Positions 45,596 through 55,992 of a DNA stretch of 64,000 nt are shown piece after piece. The DNA lies in assembly GCF_001590865.1 (NCBI RefSeq), contig NZ_BBUY01000014.1:81291-145290 (forward strand), written 5' to 3'. The notes beneath the pieces are model-generated. The model made no database searches. It was given only the letters and a program-made list of their open reading frames with translations, and was not told the DNA's origin. The position numbers were made by a program, and so were the translations under genes. This DNA comes from Streptomyces sp. NBRC 110611. GTDB lineage: Bacteria; Actinomycetota; Actinomycetes; Streptomycetales; Streptomycetaceae. Position 1 is the first letter of the stretch. The number at the start of each line of letters is the position of its first letter.

Positions 45596-48306
45596 TCGGA
45601 TGCGAGATCGAGGTCGACGGCACGGGCGTCCATGTGCCCGAGGGAGCTTCGCTGCTCGCCGCGGTGCGCGCGGCCGGGGCCGAACTGCCCACGCTCTGCT
45701 CCGACGACCGGCTCAGCCCCGCCGGATCCTGCCGCACCTGCCTGGTACGGGCCGACGGGAGGACCGTGGCGGCCTGTGTCACCCCGGCCGCATCCGGTGT
45801 CCGCGTCGAAACCGCCACCGACGATCTCCGGCAGTTGCGCCGGGACGCGGTGGCGGTCATCGCCTCCGCTCTGCCGTCCCGTGCACTGGCCGATGACAAT
45901 CCGAGCGAACTGGCGCACCTCTGCCGGTCTCTGGGTATCGGCCCCGAGGCAGCGCAGGGTGCCGGGGGCCGGGGCGGGGACGACTCCCACCCGTACGTCC
46001 ACCTCGACCGGGACCTGTGCATCGCCTGCGGCCGGTGCGTGCGCATGTGTGCGGAGGTGCAGGGCACCTTCGCCCTCACCCTGGTCGGCAGGGGCGCCGA
46101 TACCGTGGTCGCTCCCGGCACCGGCGGGGCCTGGGTGGAGTCGGACTGCGTGGCATGCGGTGGCTGCGTCGACACCTGCCCGACCGGGGCGATCACCGAG
46201 CCCGGTCCGGCACGCGGGCTCACTTCCGGGATCCTCCCCCAGCTACCGCTGGGAGGTGCCCCCACGGCGACGGCTCGGACGCCTACCACCTGCGGCTACT
46301 GCGGCGTCGGCTGTGCACTGGAGGTCGCCGCCCGCGACGGCGAGGTCGCGGCGGTTCTGCCCGCCCGGGACGGCCCGGTCAACCAGGGGCACGCATGCGT
46401 CAAGGGGCGCTTCGCCCACGGATATCTCACCTCTCCCGAACGGCTCACCCGGCCGTTGCTTCGGCGCGCCGGCCACCTGGAGCCGGTTGGCTGGGACGAG
46501 GCGCTCGGCCATATCGCCCGGGGGCTGCACGCGGCCGTCGGCGCCGGCGGCCCGGACTCCGTGGCAGCGATCTCCTCGGCCCGCGCCACCAACGAGGAGA
46601 ACTACCTCGTCCAGAAGTTCATGCGGGTCGTCATCGGCACGAACAACGTCGACAACTGCTCCCGCCTCTGCCACTCGCCGTCCGCGGCCGGCCTGACCGC
46701 CTCCTTCGGATTCTCCGGCGGCACCGACAGCTTCGACGATGTCGAGCGGGCCGACTGCCTGCTGGTGGTCGGGGCCAACCCCGTCGAAGCCCACCCGGTG
46801 GTCGGGGCACGCCTGCTCCAGCGGGTGCTGCGGGGAGCCAAGCTCGTCGTCGCCGACCCCCGCGCCGTCGGCCTCGCCCTGCATGCCGACGTCCATCTGC
46901 GCCCCCGCCCCGGCACCAACGTCGCGCTGTTCCACGGGCTCGCCCGCGTCCTGCTCGCCGAGGGACTGGCCGACGAGGAGTTCCTGCGCGAGCGGGCCAC
47001 CGGCCTGCCGGAACTCACCGAGCTGCTGGACGACTACCCACCCGATCGGGTCGCGGACATCACCGGCGTACCCGCCGCGGACCTGGTCGCCGCCGCCCGG
47101 CTCTACGGCCGGGCCGAACGCCCCGCGATCGTCTATGGCCTGGGCGTCACCGAGCACCTGCACGGCACGGACGGGGTGCGGTCGCTGTCCAACCTGGCGA
47201 TCCTGCGAGGTGCCGTGGGCACCGACCGCGGGTACGGGGTGAACCCACTGCGCGGCCAGAACAACGTCCAGGGCGCCTCCGACATGGGCGCGCTGCCCGA
47301 CTTCCTGCCCGGCTACGGGAAGGTGACCGACACAGCCGTGCGGTCCCGGGCGGAGGCGGTGTGGGGCGTACGGGTTCCGCCCCGGCCCGGCCTGCGGATC
47401 CCGGACATGTTCGCCGCCGCACGGGCCAGGGAGCTGCGGGCGCTGTGGGTCATCGGCGAGGACGTCTGTGCCACCGACCCCGACGCGAACCGGGTGGCAC
47501 AGGCCCTCGACGCGTGCCCCCTCGTGGTCTGCAACGAGCTGTTCCTGTCCGAGACCGCCCGGCACGCCGACGTCGTGCTGCCGGTCGCGTCCTGGCTGGA
47601 GAAGGACGGCACGTTCGTCAACTTCGACCGCCGGTTCCAGCGGGTGCGCCCCGCTGTTCCCCCGCCGGGCGAGGCACGGTGCGACTTCGACGCCGTACAT
47701 GCCGTCGCCGCGGCGATGGGAGCCGACCTGGGCTGTGCTACTCCGGCCAGCGCCCTGGCCGAGTGCGGACGGCTCGCGCCCGCCTTCGCCGGACTCTCCC
47801 ACGACCGGCTGGACCGGCAGGGCGCCATCCCATGGCCTTGCCCGGATCCCGACCGCCAGGGAGAAGCCAAGCTGCATACAGAGAGTTTCGCCACGCCGGA
47901 CGGGCGAGCCCACCTGGCCGCCGCCCCCTATCTCCCACCCGGTGAACGGCCCGACGACGACTATCCGCTGGTCATGGTCACCGGGCGGCGCTGGGCCCAC
48001 TACAACTCCGGGAGCATGACCCGGCGCGGTGGCAACCTCGCACTCGACCCGGTCGACGTCCTCGACCTCCACCCCGACGACGCCATCCGGTACCACGTGC
48101 GGAACGGCGCGCAGGTCACGGTGGAGAGCAGGCACGGGCGGGCCCGGCTCATCGCCCGGGTCAGTGAACAGACAGCCCCCGGCCAGGTCTTCTGCTCCTT
48201 CCACTTCCCCACGAGCGGGGTGAACCGCCTTACCTCTGACCATGCGGACACCGTCACGTCCTGCCCCGAGTACAAGGTCACCGCGGTGCGCGTGGCCACG
48301 CCGTGA
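45592..48306 (+). CDS. Formate dehydrogenase alpha subunit (bis-MGD, NAD-linked type)
   Basis: A 904-residue protein. An N-terminal [2Fe-2S] ferredoxin domain (Cys36, 47, 50, 62), two [4Fe-4S] clusters (CIACGRC from 143; CVACGGC from 186), then a molybdopterin core with a further cluster (CGYCGVGC from 234). Cys360 in NCSRLCHSPS is at the Mo-ligand position, so this is a Cys rather than selenocysteine enzyme. It would oxidise formate to CO2 and feed the adjacent diaphorase. No fdhD-type sulfurtransferase gene is in the window. A short palindromic insert lies in-frame at about residues 215-225. Confidence 0.92.
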   Translation: MIGCEIEVDGTGVHVPEGASLLAAVRAAGAELPTLCSDDRLSPAGSCRTCLVRADGRTVAACVTPAASGVRVETATDDLRQLRRDAVAVIASALPSRALADDNPSELAHLCRSLGIGPEAAQGAGGRGGDDSHPYVHLDRDLCIACGRCVRMCAEVQGTFALTLVGRGADTVVAPGTGGAWVESDCVACGGCVDTCPTGAITEPGPARGLTSGILPQLPLGGAPTATARTPTTCGYCGVGCALEVAARDGEVAAVLPARDGPVNQGHACVKGRFAHGYLTSPERLTRPLLRRAGHLEPVGWDEALGHIARGLHAAVGAGGPDSVAAISSARATNEENYLVQKFMRVVIGTNNVDNCSRLCHSPSAAGLTASFGFSGGTDSFDDVERADCLLVVGANPVEAHPVVGARLLQRVLRGAKLVVADPRAVGLALHADVHLRPRPGTNVALFHGLARVLLAEGLADEEFLRERATGLPELTELLDDYPPDRVADITGVPAADLVAAARLYGRAERPAIVYGLGVTEHLHGTDGVRSLSNLAILRGAVGTDRGYGVNPLRGQNNVQGASDMGALPDFLPGYGKVTDTAVRSRAEAVWGVRVPPRPGLRIPDMFAAARARELRALWVIGEDVCATDPDANRVAQALDACPLVVCNELFLSETARHADVVLPVASWLEKDGTFVNFDRRFQRVRPAVPPPGEARCDFDAVHAVAAAMGADLGCATPASALAECGRLAPAFAGLSHDRLDRQGAIPWPCPDPDRQGEAKLHTESFATPDGRAHLAAAPYLPPGERPDDDYPLVMVTGRRWAHYNSGSMTRRGGNLALDPVDVLDLHPDDAIRYHVRNGAQVTVESRHGRARLIARVSEQTAPGQVFCSFHFPTSGVNRLTSDHADTVTSCPEYKVTAVRVATP
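46233..46264. repeat. Palindromic repeat inserted in the formate dehydrogenase gene
   Basis: CCTCCCCCAGCTACCGCTGG followed by GAGGTGCCCCCA forms a hairpin-prone unit of a type common in Streptomyces intergenic DNA. Here it is inside coding sequence and in frame, adding roughly ILPQLPLGGAP to a linker between the ferredoxin and molybdopterin domains. Confidence 0.6.
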
Positions 48307-48331
48307 CCGCGTCCTGCCGAGACGTCCGACC

Positions 48332-51154
48332 ATGAGTAGCGGAACTCCCGTCCTGACGCCCGGTGACGGGGGCCGCGGGTCGGCGGCCCCGAGTGGGACA
48401 TGCGGACCCGTGGTGCAGACTCTGCCGACCGGGGATGTCTTCGCCGTGCTGAACACCTCGCCGCGGGGACTCGCGGCGGCGGAAGTGGCGGCGCGGCGGA
48501 ACCAGTTCGGGCCCAACGAGCTGCCGTCCGCAGGGCGGAGGGGACTGTGGCGAGACCTCGCCACACAGTTCACCGACCTCTTCGCGGTGGTCCTGCTCGT
48601 CGCGTCGGCGATCACGTTCCTGGCCTACGGCCTTCAGGAGCCCCGTGACGTCGGCACCTTGCAGTTGGCCGTGGCCATTTTGGGGGTGGTGGTGCTGAAT
48701 GCGGCCATCGGCTTCGGGCAGGAGTACTCGGCCGAGCGGACTGCGGAATCTTTGCAGGCGATGGTGCCGCACACCTGCCGGGTGCTCCGCGACGGGGAGC
48801 GGCAGGAACTGCCCGCGCGTGACCTGGTGCCCGGAGACGTCGTCGTCCTGGAGGCCGGGGACGCGGTGTCGGCGGACTGTCGCCTGGTCGAGGCGCATGA
48901 GGTCTCGGTGAACAACGCGGCCCTGACGGGGGAGAGCGACGCCGTCGGGCGGACCGGTGAACCGGTGGCCGCCGGCCCGGTGCTTCAGGCCCGCAACTGC
49001 GTCTTCATGGGCACCGATGTGGTGGCGGGCTCCGCGAAGGCCGTGGTGTTCGCCACGGGTGCGGCGACAGAGTTCGGGCGGATCTTCCGGCTCGCGGCAG
49101 CAGCGCCGCGGCAGAAGTCCCCGTTGCAGCGCGAGGTCGCTTTGATGGCCCGCCGGGTGGCGGGCGCGGCGCTGGCGATCGGGGCGGTCCTGTTCGCGGT
49201 GCGTGTGCCCACCGGGCAGCCGTTCGTCGAGACCTTCGTGTTCGCCCTCGGGGTGATGGTCGCGCTCGTCCCCGAAGGGCTGCCCGCGACGCTGTCGGTG
49301 TCGCTGGCGATCGGCGTACGGCGCATGGCCCGTCGGCACGCGCTGGTGAAGCAACTGCTGGCGGTGGAGGCACTGGGGCCCACCACGGTCGTGTGCACGG
49401 ACAAGACCGGGACGCTGACCCGAGCCGAGATGACCGTCGTCCAGGTGTGGGCGGGTGGTGTGCCACACGCTGTGTCCGGGGTGGGGTACGCGCCTGTTGG
49501 TGAGGTGGCCGATCCGCGGCCGGTGCGCGGACTGCTCCGGGCCGCGGGGTTGTGCTGCAATGCCCGGCTCGTCCCTCCGTCGGACCGCGAGGGCTGGCGG
49601 GTGCTCGGCGACACCACCGAGGGGGCGCTACTGGTCGCCGCGGCGAAGGCAGGCGTGGACCTGTCCGCCGAGGAAACCGCCGCGCCGCGTGTGGCGGAGT
49701 ACCCCTTCGACTCGGCCCGCAAGCTGATGAGCACCGTGCACGCGGAAACGGACGGGCGTGGGTACCACGCGTACGTCAAAGGCGCGCCGCAGGAGCTCCT
49801 CGCCCGCTGTACCGCGATCGACTGGAGAGGTGAGAGGCGGGCACTGACCGACGAACTCCGCTCGGCGGTTACCGTTGCCGGCGACCAACTGGCCTCCCAG
49901 GGGCTACGCGTGCTGGCGGCGGCATCGCGGCCCCTGGCCGACTCCCACCCCGCCCAGGACGAGGCCGAATCGGAGCTCACGTTTCTGGGCCTCGTCGGCA
50001 TGCTCGACCCGCCACGGCCGGAGGTCAGCGACGCCGTAGGCGCCTGCCGACGGGCCGGGATCCGCATCGTCATGGTCACCGGCGACCACCCGCTGACCGC
50101 AGAGGCCGTCGCCCGCCGGGTCGGGATCGTGCGACGGACCGCGCCCGCTGTCGTGACCGGCAGCCGGCTGGACGCGCTCGACGACGACGGCTTGGACGGC
50201 CTCCTCGCCGACTCGGGCGAGCTGCTGCTGTGCCGGGTCAGCCCCGAACACAAGATGCGCGTGGTCACCGCCCTGCAGCGACGCGGCGAGGTCGTCGCGG
50301 TCACCGGCGACGGCGCCAACGACGCGCCGGCCCTCAAACACGCGGACATCGGCGTCGCGATGGGCGCCTCCGGCACGGACGTCGCCCGGGAAGCCGCGGT
50401 CATGGTGCTGCTGGACGACTCCTTCGCCTCCATCACCACAGCCGTGCGGCTCGGCCGGTCGGTCTACCAGAACATCCGCAAGTTCCTGATCTACCTCTTC
50501 AGCCACAACATCGCCGAGCTCGTGCCGATCCTGGCCGCGACCTTCGCGGGATTCCCGCTGGTCCCGATCACCGCTGTACAGATCCTCGCCATCGACCTCG
50601 GCTCCGACGTCCTGCCCGCCCTGGCGCTCGGCGCCGAGCCACCGGAACCCGACGTCATGGACCGCCCACCGCGCTCCCGGCACGAACGGCTCTTCTCGAC
50701 CGCCGTGATGGGACGCATCCTGTTCCTGGGCGGCATCCAGGCCCTCGGCGTGACCGCCGTGTTCTTCTGGCACATCCACGCCTCCGGAATCCCGTACTCC
50801 GACTTCACCAGGGGCGACACCGTCTACCGGGAGGCGATCACCATGGTCCAGGCCGGGATCGTGGTCAGCCAGTTCTTCAACGCGCTCGCGGTACGCACCG
50901 ACCGGCAGAGCGTGTTCCGGATCGGGCTGCTGTCCAACCCGTGGCTCCTGGCCGCCGGATGTTTCGGCATCACCCTGATGGCGGCCATCAGTTACCTGCC
51001 CCTGCTGCAGGCCGTCTTCAACACCGCGCCGCTGGACGCCGCCGACTGGGCGGTCCTCGCCGGATTCGGAGCACTGCTGCTGGCCGCCGAGGAAACCCGC
51101 AAGTGGTGGCTGCGCCGCCACCGGCCGACGAGGTCGAAGGGAGAACCGGGATGA
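48332..51154 (+). CDS. P2-type cation-transporting ATPase
   Basis: A 940-residue membrane pump. It has the actuator TGES (AALTGES), TM4 VALVPEGLPA, phosphorylated Asp357 in CTDKTGTLT, nucleotide-binding KGAPQE, and [20 protein letters not shown]. The sequence resembles Ca2+- and Na+/K+-type pumps; the ion is undecided. It has about ten helices, with HNIAELVPIL in TM5. It follows fdhA by 25 bp and overlaps the first TrkA gene (ATGA), so it belongs to an operon with two TrkA proteins. CtpF, a DosR target of Mycobacterium, is the same general class. Confidence 0.9.
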   Translation: MSSGTPVLTPGDGGRGSAAPSGTCGPVVQTLPTGDVFAVLNTSPRGLAAAEVAARRNQFGPNELPSAGRRGLWRDLATQFTDLFAVVLLVASAITFLAYGLQEPRDVGTLQLAVAILGVVVLNAAIGFGQEYSAERTAESLQAMVPHTCRVLRDGERQELPARDLVPGDVVVLEAGDAVSADCRLVEAHEVSVNNAALTGESDAVGRTGEPVAAGPVLQARNCVFMGTDVVAGSAKAVVFATGAATEFGRIFRLAAAAPRQKSPLQREVALMARRVAGAALAIGAVLFAVRVPTGQPFVETFVFALGVMVALVPEGLPATLSVSLAIGVRRMARRHALVKQLLAVEALGPTTVVCTDKTGTLTRAEMTVVQVWAGGVPHAVSGVGYAPVGEVADPRPVRGLLRAAGLCCNARLVPPSDREGWRVLGDTTEGALLVAAAKAGVDLSAEETAAPRVAEYPFDSARKLMSTVHAETDGRGYHAYVKGAPQELLARCTAIDWRGERRALTDELRSAVTVAGDQLASQGLRVLAAASRPLADSHPAQDEAESELTFLGLVGMLDPPRPEVSDAVGACRRAGIRIVMVTGDHPLTAEAVARRVGIVRRTAPAVVTGSRLDALDDDGLDGLLADSGELLLCRVSPEHKMRVVTALQRRGEVVAVTGDGANDAPALKHADIGVAMGASGTDVAREAAVMVLLDDSFASITTAVRLGRSVYQNIRKFLIYLFSHNIAELVPILAATFAGFPLVPITAVQILAIDLGSDVLPALALGAEPPEPDVMDRPPRSRHERLFSTAVMGRILFLGGIQALGVTAVFFWHIHASGIPYSDFTRGDTVYREAITMVQAGIVVSQFFNALAVRTDRQSVFRIGLLSNPWLLAAGCFGITLMAAISYLPLLQAVFNTAPLDAADWAVLAGFGALLLAAEETRKWWLRRHRPTRSKGEPG

Positions 51155-51810
51155 GAGTGATCATCGTGGGGTGCGGGCGGGTGGGGGCCACGCTTGCCGC
51201 CCAGCTCGTCACCGAAGGCCACGACGTACGGCTCATCGACCGCCTGCCCAGGACCCGCAGACTGCTGCCGGCCGGCTTCCCGGGCCAGTTCCACGAAGGC
51301 AACGCCTACAGCCGCGCGGTGCTCGAGGCGGCCGGAATCGAGCACGCCGACGCGTTCGTCGCCGTCACCTCGGGGGACAACAGCAACATCGTCAGCGCAC
51401 GGACAGCCAAGGAGACCTACCGGGTCCCGATCGTCCTGGCCCGCATCTACGACCCCCGCAGCGCAGACATCTACCGCGATCTCGGCATCCCCACCATCGC
51501 CAGCGTCCGCTGGACGGTGCACCAGATCCACCAGATGCTGCTGCACCGCCACCTCACGCCCGAACTCACCTTCGGCAACGGCGAAACCCTGCTGGTCCGC
51601 TCCGAGCTCCCCGTCTACCTCCTCGGGCGGCGGCTCACCGAGTTCGACGTCGACGGCGAGATCCGCGTCGTGGAAGTCACCCGCGCCGGGCGTTCCCTCG
51701 TGCCCGCCCACAGCACTCCCGCCGAACCCGGCGACCTCGTCACCTTCGCCGTCGCCGCAACCGCCCTCGGCCGCCTGCGCGGCTTCCTGGACAAGGAGCT
51801 GGGGACATGA
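51151..51810 (+). CDS. TrkA-type NAD(H)-binding regulatory protein 1
   Basis: A 219-residue cytosolic protein. An RCK/TrkA-N Rossmann domain (VIIVGCGRVGATLAAQL, acidic strand end RLID) is followed by a TrkA-C domain (about 140-215, LLVRSELPVYLLGRRLTEFD). Such proteins gate K+ channels of the Trk/Ktr type by binding NAD(H) or ATP. Start and stop overlap both neighbours by ATGA. No TrkH/KtrB pore gene is in the window. Confidence 0.88.
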   Translation: MRVIIVGCGRVGATLAAQLVTEGHDVRLIDRLPRTRRLLPAGFPGQFHEGNAYSRAVLEAAGIEHADAFVAVTSGDNSNIVSARTAKETYRVPIVLARIYDPRSADIYRDLGIPTIASVRWTVHQIHQMLLHRHLTPELTFGNGETLLVRSELPVYLLGRRLTEFDVDGEIRVVEVTRAGRSLVPAHSTPAEPGDLVTFAVAATALGRLRGFLDKELGT

Positions 51811-52463
51811 AGGCCCTCATCGCCGGCGCCGGGCGTCTGGGCACCCAGATCGCCCAGGTTCTGGCCGCTGCCCGGAACGACGTCACCCTTATCGACCTCG
51901 ACGAGGACCGCATCGCTGAGCTCGAAGGCCGCCTTCCCGTACGCCTCATCGCCGGGGACGCCTGCGAACCCATCCTCCTCGAACACGCCGGCGCGCTGAC
52001 CGCCGACCTTGTCATCGCCGCCACGGGCAACGACGAGGACAACCTCGTCATCAGCCTGCTCGCCAAGCGGCAGTTCGCCGTTCCGAGAGTCGCCGCCCGC
52101 GTCAACGATGCCGAGAACACCTGGCTCTTCGACCAGAACTGGGGAGTCGACACCGCAGTTCCCGCAGCCACCCCCCTGATCTCCCTCATCGAGGAAGCCA
52201 CGGGCGCCACGGACACCGTGGCCCTTCTGCGCCTGAGCAAAGCGGGTGTGGACGTCATCGAAACCGCCATCACACCGCAGTCCCGCGCCGCAGGCCACAC
52301 ACTCGCCGAGATCATCCTCCCCGCAGGCACGGTCGTCGCCACCGTCATCCGCGACGGTCAACCCACCGTCCCCGCCCCCGAGATGCGGCTCCAGCCCGGC
52401 GACGAACTCCTCGTCGTCTCCCACGCCGCCACGGAACAGGAGATCCACGCCGCCTTCCAATGA
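51807..52463 (+). CDS. TrkA-type NAD(H)-binding regulatory protein 2
   Basis: A 218-residue paralogue: TrkA-N with LIAGAGRLGTQIAQVLAAA and VTLIDLDEDRIAELE, then TrkA-C (about 140-218, VIRDGQPTVPAPEMRLQPGD). It resembles the CeoB/CeoC pair of actinobacteria, where two proteins form a mixed ring. It ends the operon fdh-ATPase-TrkA-TrkA. Confidence 0.88.
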   Translation: MKALIAGAGRLGTQIAQVLAAARNDVTLIDLDEDRIAELEGRLPVRLIAGDACEPILLEHAGALTADLVIAATGNDEDNLVISLLAKRQFAVPRVAARVNDAENTWLFDQNWGVDTAVPAATPLISLIEEATGATDTVALLRLSKAGVDVIETAITPQSRAAGHTLAEIILPAGTVVATVIRDGQPTVPAPEMRLQPGDELLVVSHAATEQEIHAAFQ

Positions 52464-52503
52464 TTGCCCGAAGGCCCCGGCCGCCGTCCCCGGCGCCGAG
52501 TGA

Positions 52504-52923
52504 TCAGGTGGCCGCGCAGACGACTTCGACGAAGTGGCCCACCTCTTCCTCCGGCAGGCGACGCGAGAGGTCCGCCTCGCTGATCATGCCGACCAGGCGA
52601 TGGTTGTCGGTGACCGGCAGCCGCCGGATCTTGTGCTCCTCCATGGCCCGAAGGACCTGGTCCGTGTCGGCCTCGGCGTCAATCGTGATCGGCTTGCCCT
52701 GCTCGAGCATGCCTGCGGTCATGGTTTTGGGATCCTTGCCCTTGGCGACACACTTCACCACGATGTCACGGTCGGTGATGATCCCGTGGAGCCGGTCGTC
52801 CGGCCCGCATATCGGGAGGGCCCCGATATCCAGCTCACTCATCCGGCGTGCCGCGTCCGCAAGCGTTTCGCTCTCCTGGATGCAGGTGGCACCGGTGTGC
52901 ATGATCTCCCGTGCAGTGGTCAT
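52504..52923 (-). CDS. Two-CBS domain protein (Hrp1-like)
   Basis: A 139-residue protein; ATG 52923 follows GGGAG. MTTAREIMHTGATCIQESET with IGALPICGPDDRLHGIITDR, then TAGMLEQGKPITIDAEADTD with HKIRRLPVTDNHRLVGMISE. Cys residues at about 14 and 39 recall the disulfide of Mycobacterium Hrp1 (Rv2626c), a DosR-regulated protein. It lies 128 bp downstream of the leftward P-type ATPase, perhaps in the same transcript. Confidence 0.88.
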   Translation of the reverse strand: MTTAREIMHTGATCIQESETLADAARRMSELDIGALPICGPDDRLHGIITDRDIVVKCVAKGKDPKTMTAGMLEQGKPITIDAEADTDQVLRAMEEHKIRRLPVTDNHRLVGMISEADLSRRLPEEEVGHFVEVVCAAT

Positions 52924-53051
52924 GGCCGTCTCCCTCAAGGCTCGCGATCTGGACGGGAAGCCGGACCCGCCCCGACTGGTGCTCCTTACCGCCAGTGTGG
53001 ATTCCGCGGATCGCGTACGCATGCCGGGGACGAGGGCAAGCCCCGGGCTCT

Positions 53052-55673
53052 TCAAGGGGCCGCGCGCGGTGGACGTTCCGGCCACAGCCGAGCCTGGAGA
53101 CGCATGACCACATGGCCGAGGCCGGACAATGCGCAGGCGATCGCCAGGTCGGGGAGCGGAAGCGGCTCCGTACCCAGCAGGTCCCGCAGGGGAGGCAGAT
53201 AGGCGCCTGCTGTCTGGAGGCTCAGTGCCGCGCCCACGGCGACCAGCAGGAACGGGTTGGTCAGACTTCCCGGACGAGCGCGGGAACCGAGCGCCACGCC
53301 GAGCTGGGTAGCGCCGAGGACCAGGAACATCAGGGACTGCCAGGGGCGGCCGGACTCCCGCGCCCAGACCCCGGCCACCAGGGTCACCGTGGCGACGAAG
53401 GCTCCCATGAACAGGATCCGGGGCCAGAGGCCGGCACCCAGAACACTTTCCTCGGGAGGCCGGGGCGGGTGGCGCATCGCGTCCGGGGCGACCGGCTCCG
53501 CGCCGAGTGCCACGCCGGGCAGGCCGTGCGTGAGCAGGTTGATCCACAGGATCTGTGCGGGGAGCAGCGGCAGCGGCATCCCCAGGAAAGGGCCGACGAG
53601 CATGACCGCGATCTCCGCGGTGCCTCCAGCCAGTGCGTAGAGCAGGAACCGGCGCACGTTGGCATAGACCCGGCGCCCCTCCTCGACGGCCGACACGATC
53701 GTCGCCGGGTTGTCGTCGGCGAGCACGAGGTCGGCCGCCTGGCGTGCCACCTCCGTGCCGCGCCGCCCCATGGCGACGCCGATATCGGCTCGGCGCAGAG
53801 CCGGGCCGTCGTTGACACCGTCCCCCGTCATCGCCACCACGTGCCCCGCCTCACGCCATGCCTCAACGATGTCAAGCTTCTCTTCGGGAGTCGTCCGTGC
53901 GTAGACGCGTACGTCGGTCAGCTCGCCCGCTGTCCCTTCGCGGATACGTTGGCCCGTAGTGACCTCCTCGTCCCGGGAAGCGATACCGAGGCGCTCGGCC
54001 ACGGCCCGCGCCGTCAGCGGGTGATCACCGGTAATGAGTACGGGGACGATGCCGGCCCGTTTGCAGGTGGCGATAGTCGTTGCTGACGCGCTGCGGGGCG
54101 GGTCCAGGATGCCGATGAGGCCGAGCAGTGACAGGCCCGACTCCCATGTCCGGGGCCGTTCCGGAGGCTCCTCGTGGTCGGCCGAGGCGACGGCGAGCAC
54201 TCTGTACCCGCTGCGAGCCAGAGCCTCGGCCTCGGCGGCCGCTCGGGTGAGCAGGCCCGGGCCGTCGGCCAGCACCTGCGGCCGGAGCATCGATTCCGGA
54301 GCTCCTTTGCACGCGACCCGCAATCCGCCGTCCGGCCGGCGGTGCACGGTCGTCATGCGCTTGCGGCCGCTGTCGAACGGGATCTCCTCCACCCGTGGCA
54401 GTTCGCGGTCCAGCGCCGTCCGGTCCAGGCCGAGGCGAGCCCCGGCCGCGAGCAGAGCGGCCTCCGTGGGATCGCCCAGCGCATGCCATTCCGCGGAGCC
54501 GTCCGACGGGGGCTCCAACGCGGCGTCATTGCATAGCAGGGCGACACGCAGCAGTGCCGCAAGGTCGGGCGCATCCCCCGTGGTGACCGTCTTGCCGTCG
54601 CGGACGACCAGGCCCTCGGGTTCGTAGCCCGTACCCAGGGCCGTGGCCTCTCCGTGCGGAGTCCACAGCCGTTCGGCGGCCATCCGGCCCTCGGTCAGCG
54701 TCCCCGTCTTGTCGGTGGCGATCACGGTCACGGAGCCCAGGGTCTCCACTGCGGGCAACCGCCGGACGATGGCGTGCCGGTCCGCCATCCGCCGTGCTCC
54801 CAGCGCGAGCGCGAGCGTTACGACGGCGGGCAGGGACTCCGGTACCGCGGCGACGGCCAGGCTGATCGCCGCCACGATCATCAGCTCCACGGGCTGCCCG
54901 CCCACCAGCCCGAGAGCGAGGACCAGGGTGCACAGCGCCACGATGACAGCTGCCAGAACCCGGCCGAACCGCGCCAGCCGACGCTGCAACGGGGTCAGGC
55001 CGGGTGCGGCACCCATCAGGGAGGCGATCCGGCCGAGCGCGCTTTCGGCTCCCGTGGCGGTGACCACCACGCGTCCACGGCCACGGACGATGACCGTGCC
55101 CGCCGACACCGTGCCGCGTGACCTGTCACCGTCAGGGGCCTTCTCCACCGGCACGGACTCGCCCGTCAGTGAGGACTCATCCGCCAGCAGCGACGCCGCG
55201 GCCCGTACGTCTCCATCCGCGGGCACGATGTCGCCCTCGGCCACCAGGACCAGGTCACCGGGCACGACATCGGCAGCCGGGATGGCACGTTCCGCACCGT
55301 CTCGCACCACCCTGGCGGCGGGGGCGCTCATGGCGGACAGGGCGATGACCGCCTGCTCCGCTCGTACCTCCTGTACGACGCCGACCACGGTGTTCACCGT
55401 GATCACCAGCAGAATTACGGCGGCGTCGGAGAGATCGCCGGTGGCGATCGTCAGAGCGGCGGCCACAAGCAGTACCAGGATCAGCGGGTCGCGCAACTGC
55501 TGCAGCACCCGCCGCCACACAGGGGTCCGCGGCTCCGCAGGGATCTCGTTGGGCCCGTGGCGCGTCAGCCGCCGAGCGGCCTCGTCCAGCGACAGACCCG
55601 CCGCGGCGGTTGTCGAGCTCCGGAATCGGTCGGCGTTCGCAGCGTGCCTCCGTTCGCCTCTACGCCGGACCAT
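53052..55673 (-). CDS. P2-type cation-transporting ATPase (CtpF/Ca2+-pump-like)
   Basis: An 873-residue pump. ESSLTGES in the actuator, TM4 [14 protein letters not shown], phosphorylated Asp321 in [19 protein letters not shown], and [20 protein letters not shown]. The C-terminal half has six further helices. The kind of TM4 and sequence overall are close to SERCA/PMR1-type and CtpF-type pumps; CtpF is DosR-controlled in Mycobacterium. The start is uncertain: ATG 55673 lacks a good ribosome binding site and upstream frame quality is low. It is divergent from the V-type ATPase operon. Confidence 0.9.
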   Translation of the reverse strand: MVRRRGERRHAANADRFRSSTTAAAGLSLDEAARRLTRHGPNEIPAEPRTPVWRRVLQQLRDPLILVLLVAAALTIATGDLSDAAVILLVITVNTVVGVVQEVRAEQAVIALSAMSAPAARVVRDGAERAIPAADVVPGDLVLVAEGDIVPADGDVRAAASLLADESSLTGESVPVEKAPDGDRSRGTVSAGTVIVRGRGRVVVTATGAESALGRIASLMGAAPGLTPLQRRLARFGRVLAAVIVALCTLVLALGLVGGQPVELMIVAAISLAVAAVPESLPAVVTLALALGARRMADRHAIVRRLPAVETLGSVTVIATDKTGTLTEGRMAAERLWTPHGEATALGTGYEPEGLVVRDGKTVTTGDAPDLAALLRVALLCNDAALEPPSDGSAEWHALGDPTEAALLAAGARLGLDRTALDRELPRVEEIPFDSGRKRMTTVHRRPDGGLRVACKGAPESMLRPQVLADGPGLLTRAAAEAEALARSGYRVLAVASADHEEPPERPRTWESGLSLLGLIGILDPPRSASATTIATCKRAGIVPVLITGDHPLTARAVAERLGIASRDEEVTTGQRIREGTAGELTDVRVYARTTPEEKLDIVEAWREAGHVVAMTGDGVNDGPALRRADIGVAMGRRGTEVARQAADLVLADDNPATIVSAVEEGRRVYANVRRFLLYALAGGTAEIAVMLVGPFLGMPLPLLPAQILWINLLTHGLPGVALGAEPVAPDAMRHPPRPPEESVLGAGLWPRILFMGAFVATVTLVAGVWARESGRPWQSLMFLVLGATQLGVALGSRARPGSLTNPFLLVAVGAALSLQTAGAYLPPLRDLLGTEPLPLPDLAIACALSGLGHVVMRLQARLWPERPPRAAP

Positions 55674-55992
55674 GAATGGGCGTCCGGATCGGTCTGCTCG
55701 GTGTGCGCAATCAACCGCTCCCGTCGTGTATGCGGTTACCGCCTCGGAGAACGGGACCCGCTTCTCAGGGTGCCACCGCGCACGCCAGCCGCCGATGACC
55801 GACCGATCGACGCGCAGACCAGAGCGGACGGAGGGCTGTCCCGTGCCCGCGGGCTGGACAGCTCGGCGCCGGACCGCGCCCCGGGCCGTGCTCTGCCCGA
55901 GCCGGAGCGTCCTCGGGGCGGCCCAACCTGGCGCGACAGGGGTGTTCCCCGTGTGGAGACTTGAATCAGGGGCTGCCCCGTGAGGAGAGCTG
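55674..55992. other. Divergent promoter region of P-type and V-type ATPases
   Basis: About 320 bp that must hold the V/A-ATPase promoter. No complete dormancy-type box was found; GGGACCC occurs alone near 55753. GAGGAGAG ahead of 55993 is the first ribosome binding site. Confidence 0.45.

Noticed and set aside
46243-48615. Long minus-strand frame opposite formate dehydrogenase
   Set aside because: It has no recognisable domain and mirrors the biased codons of the real gene.
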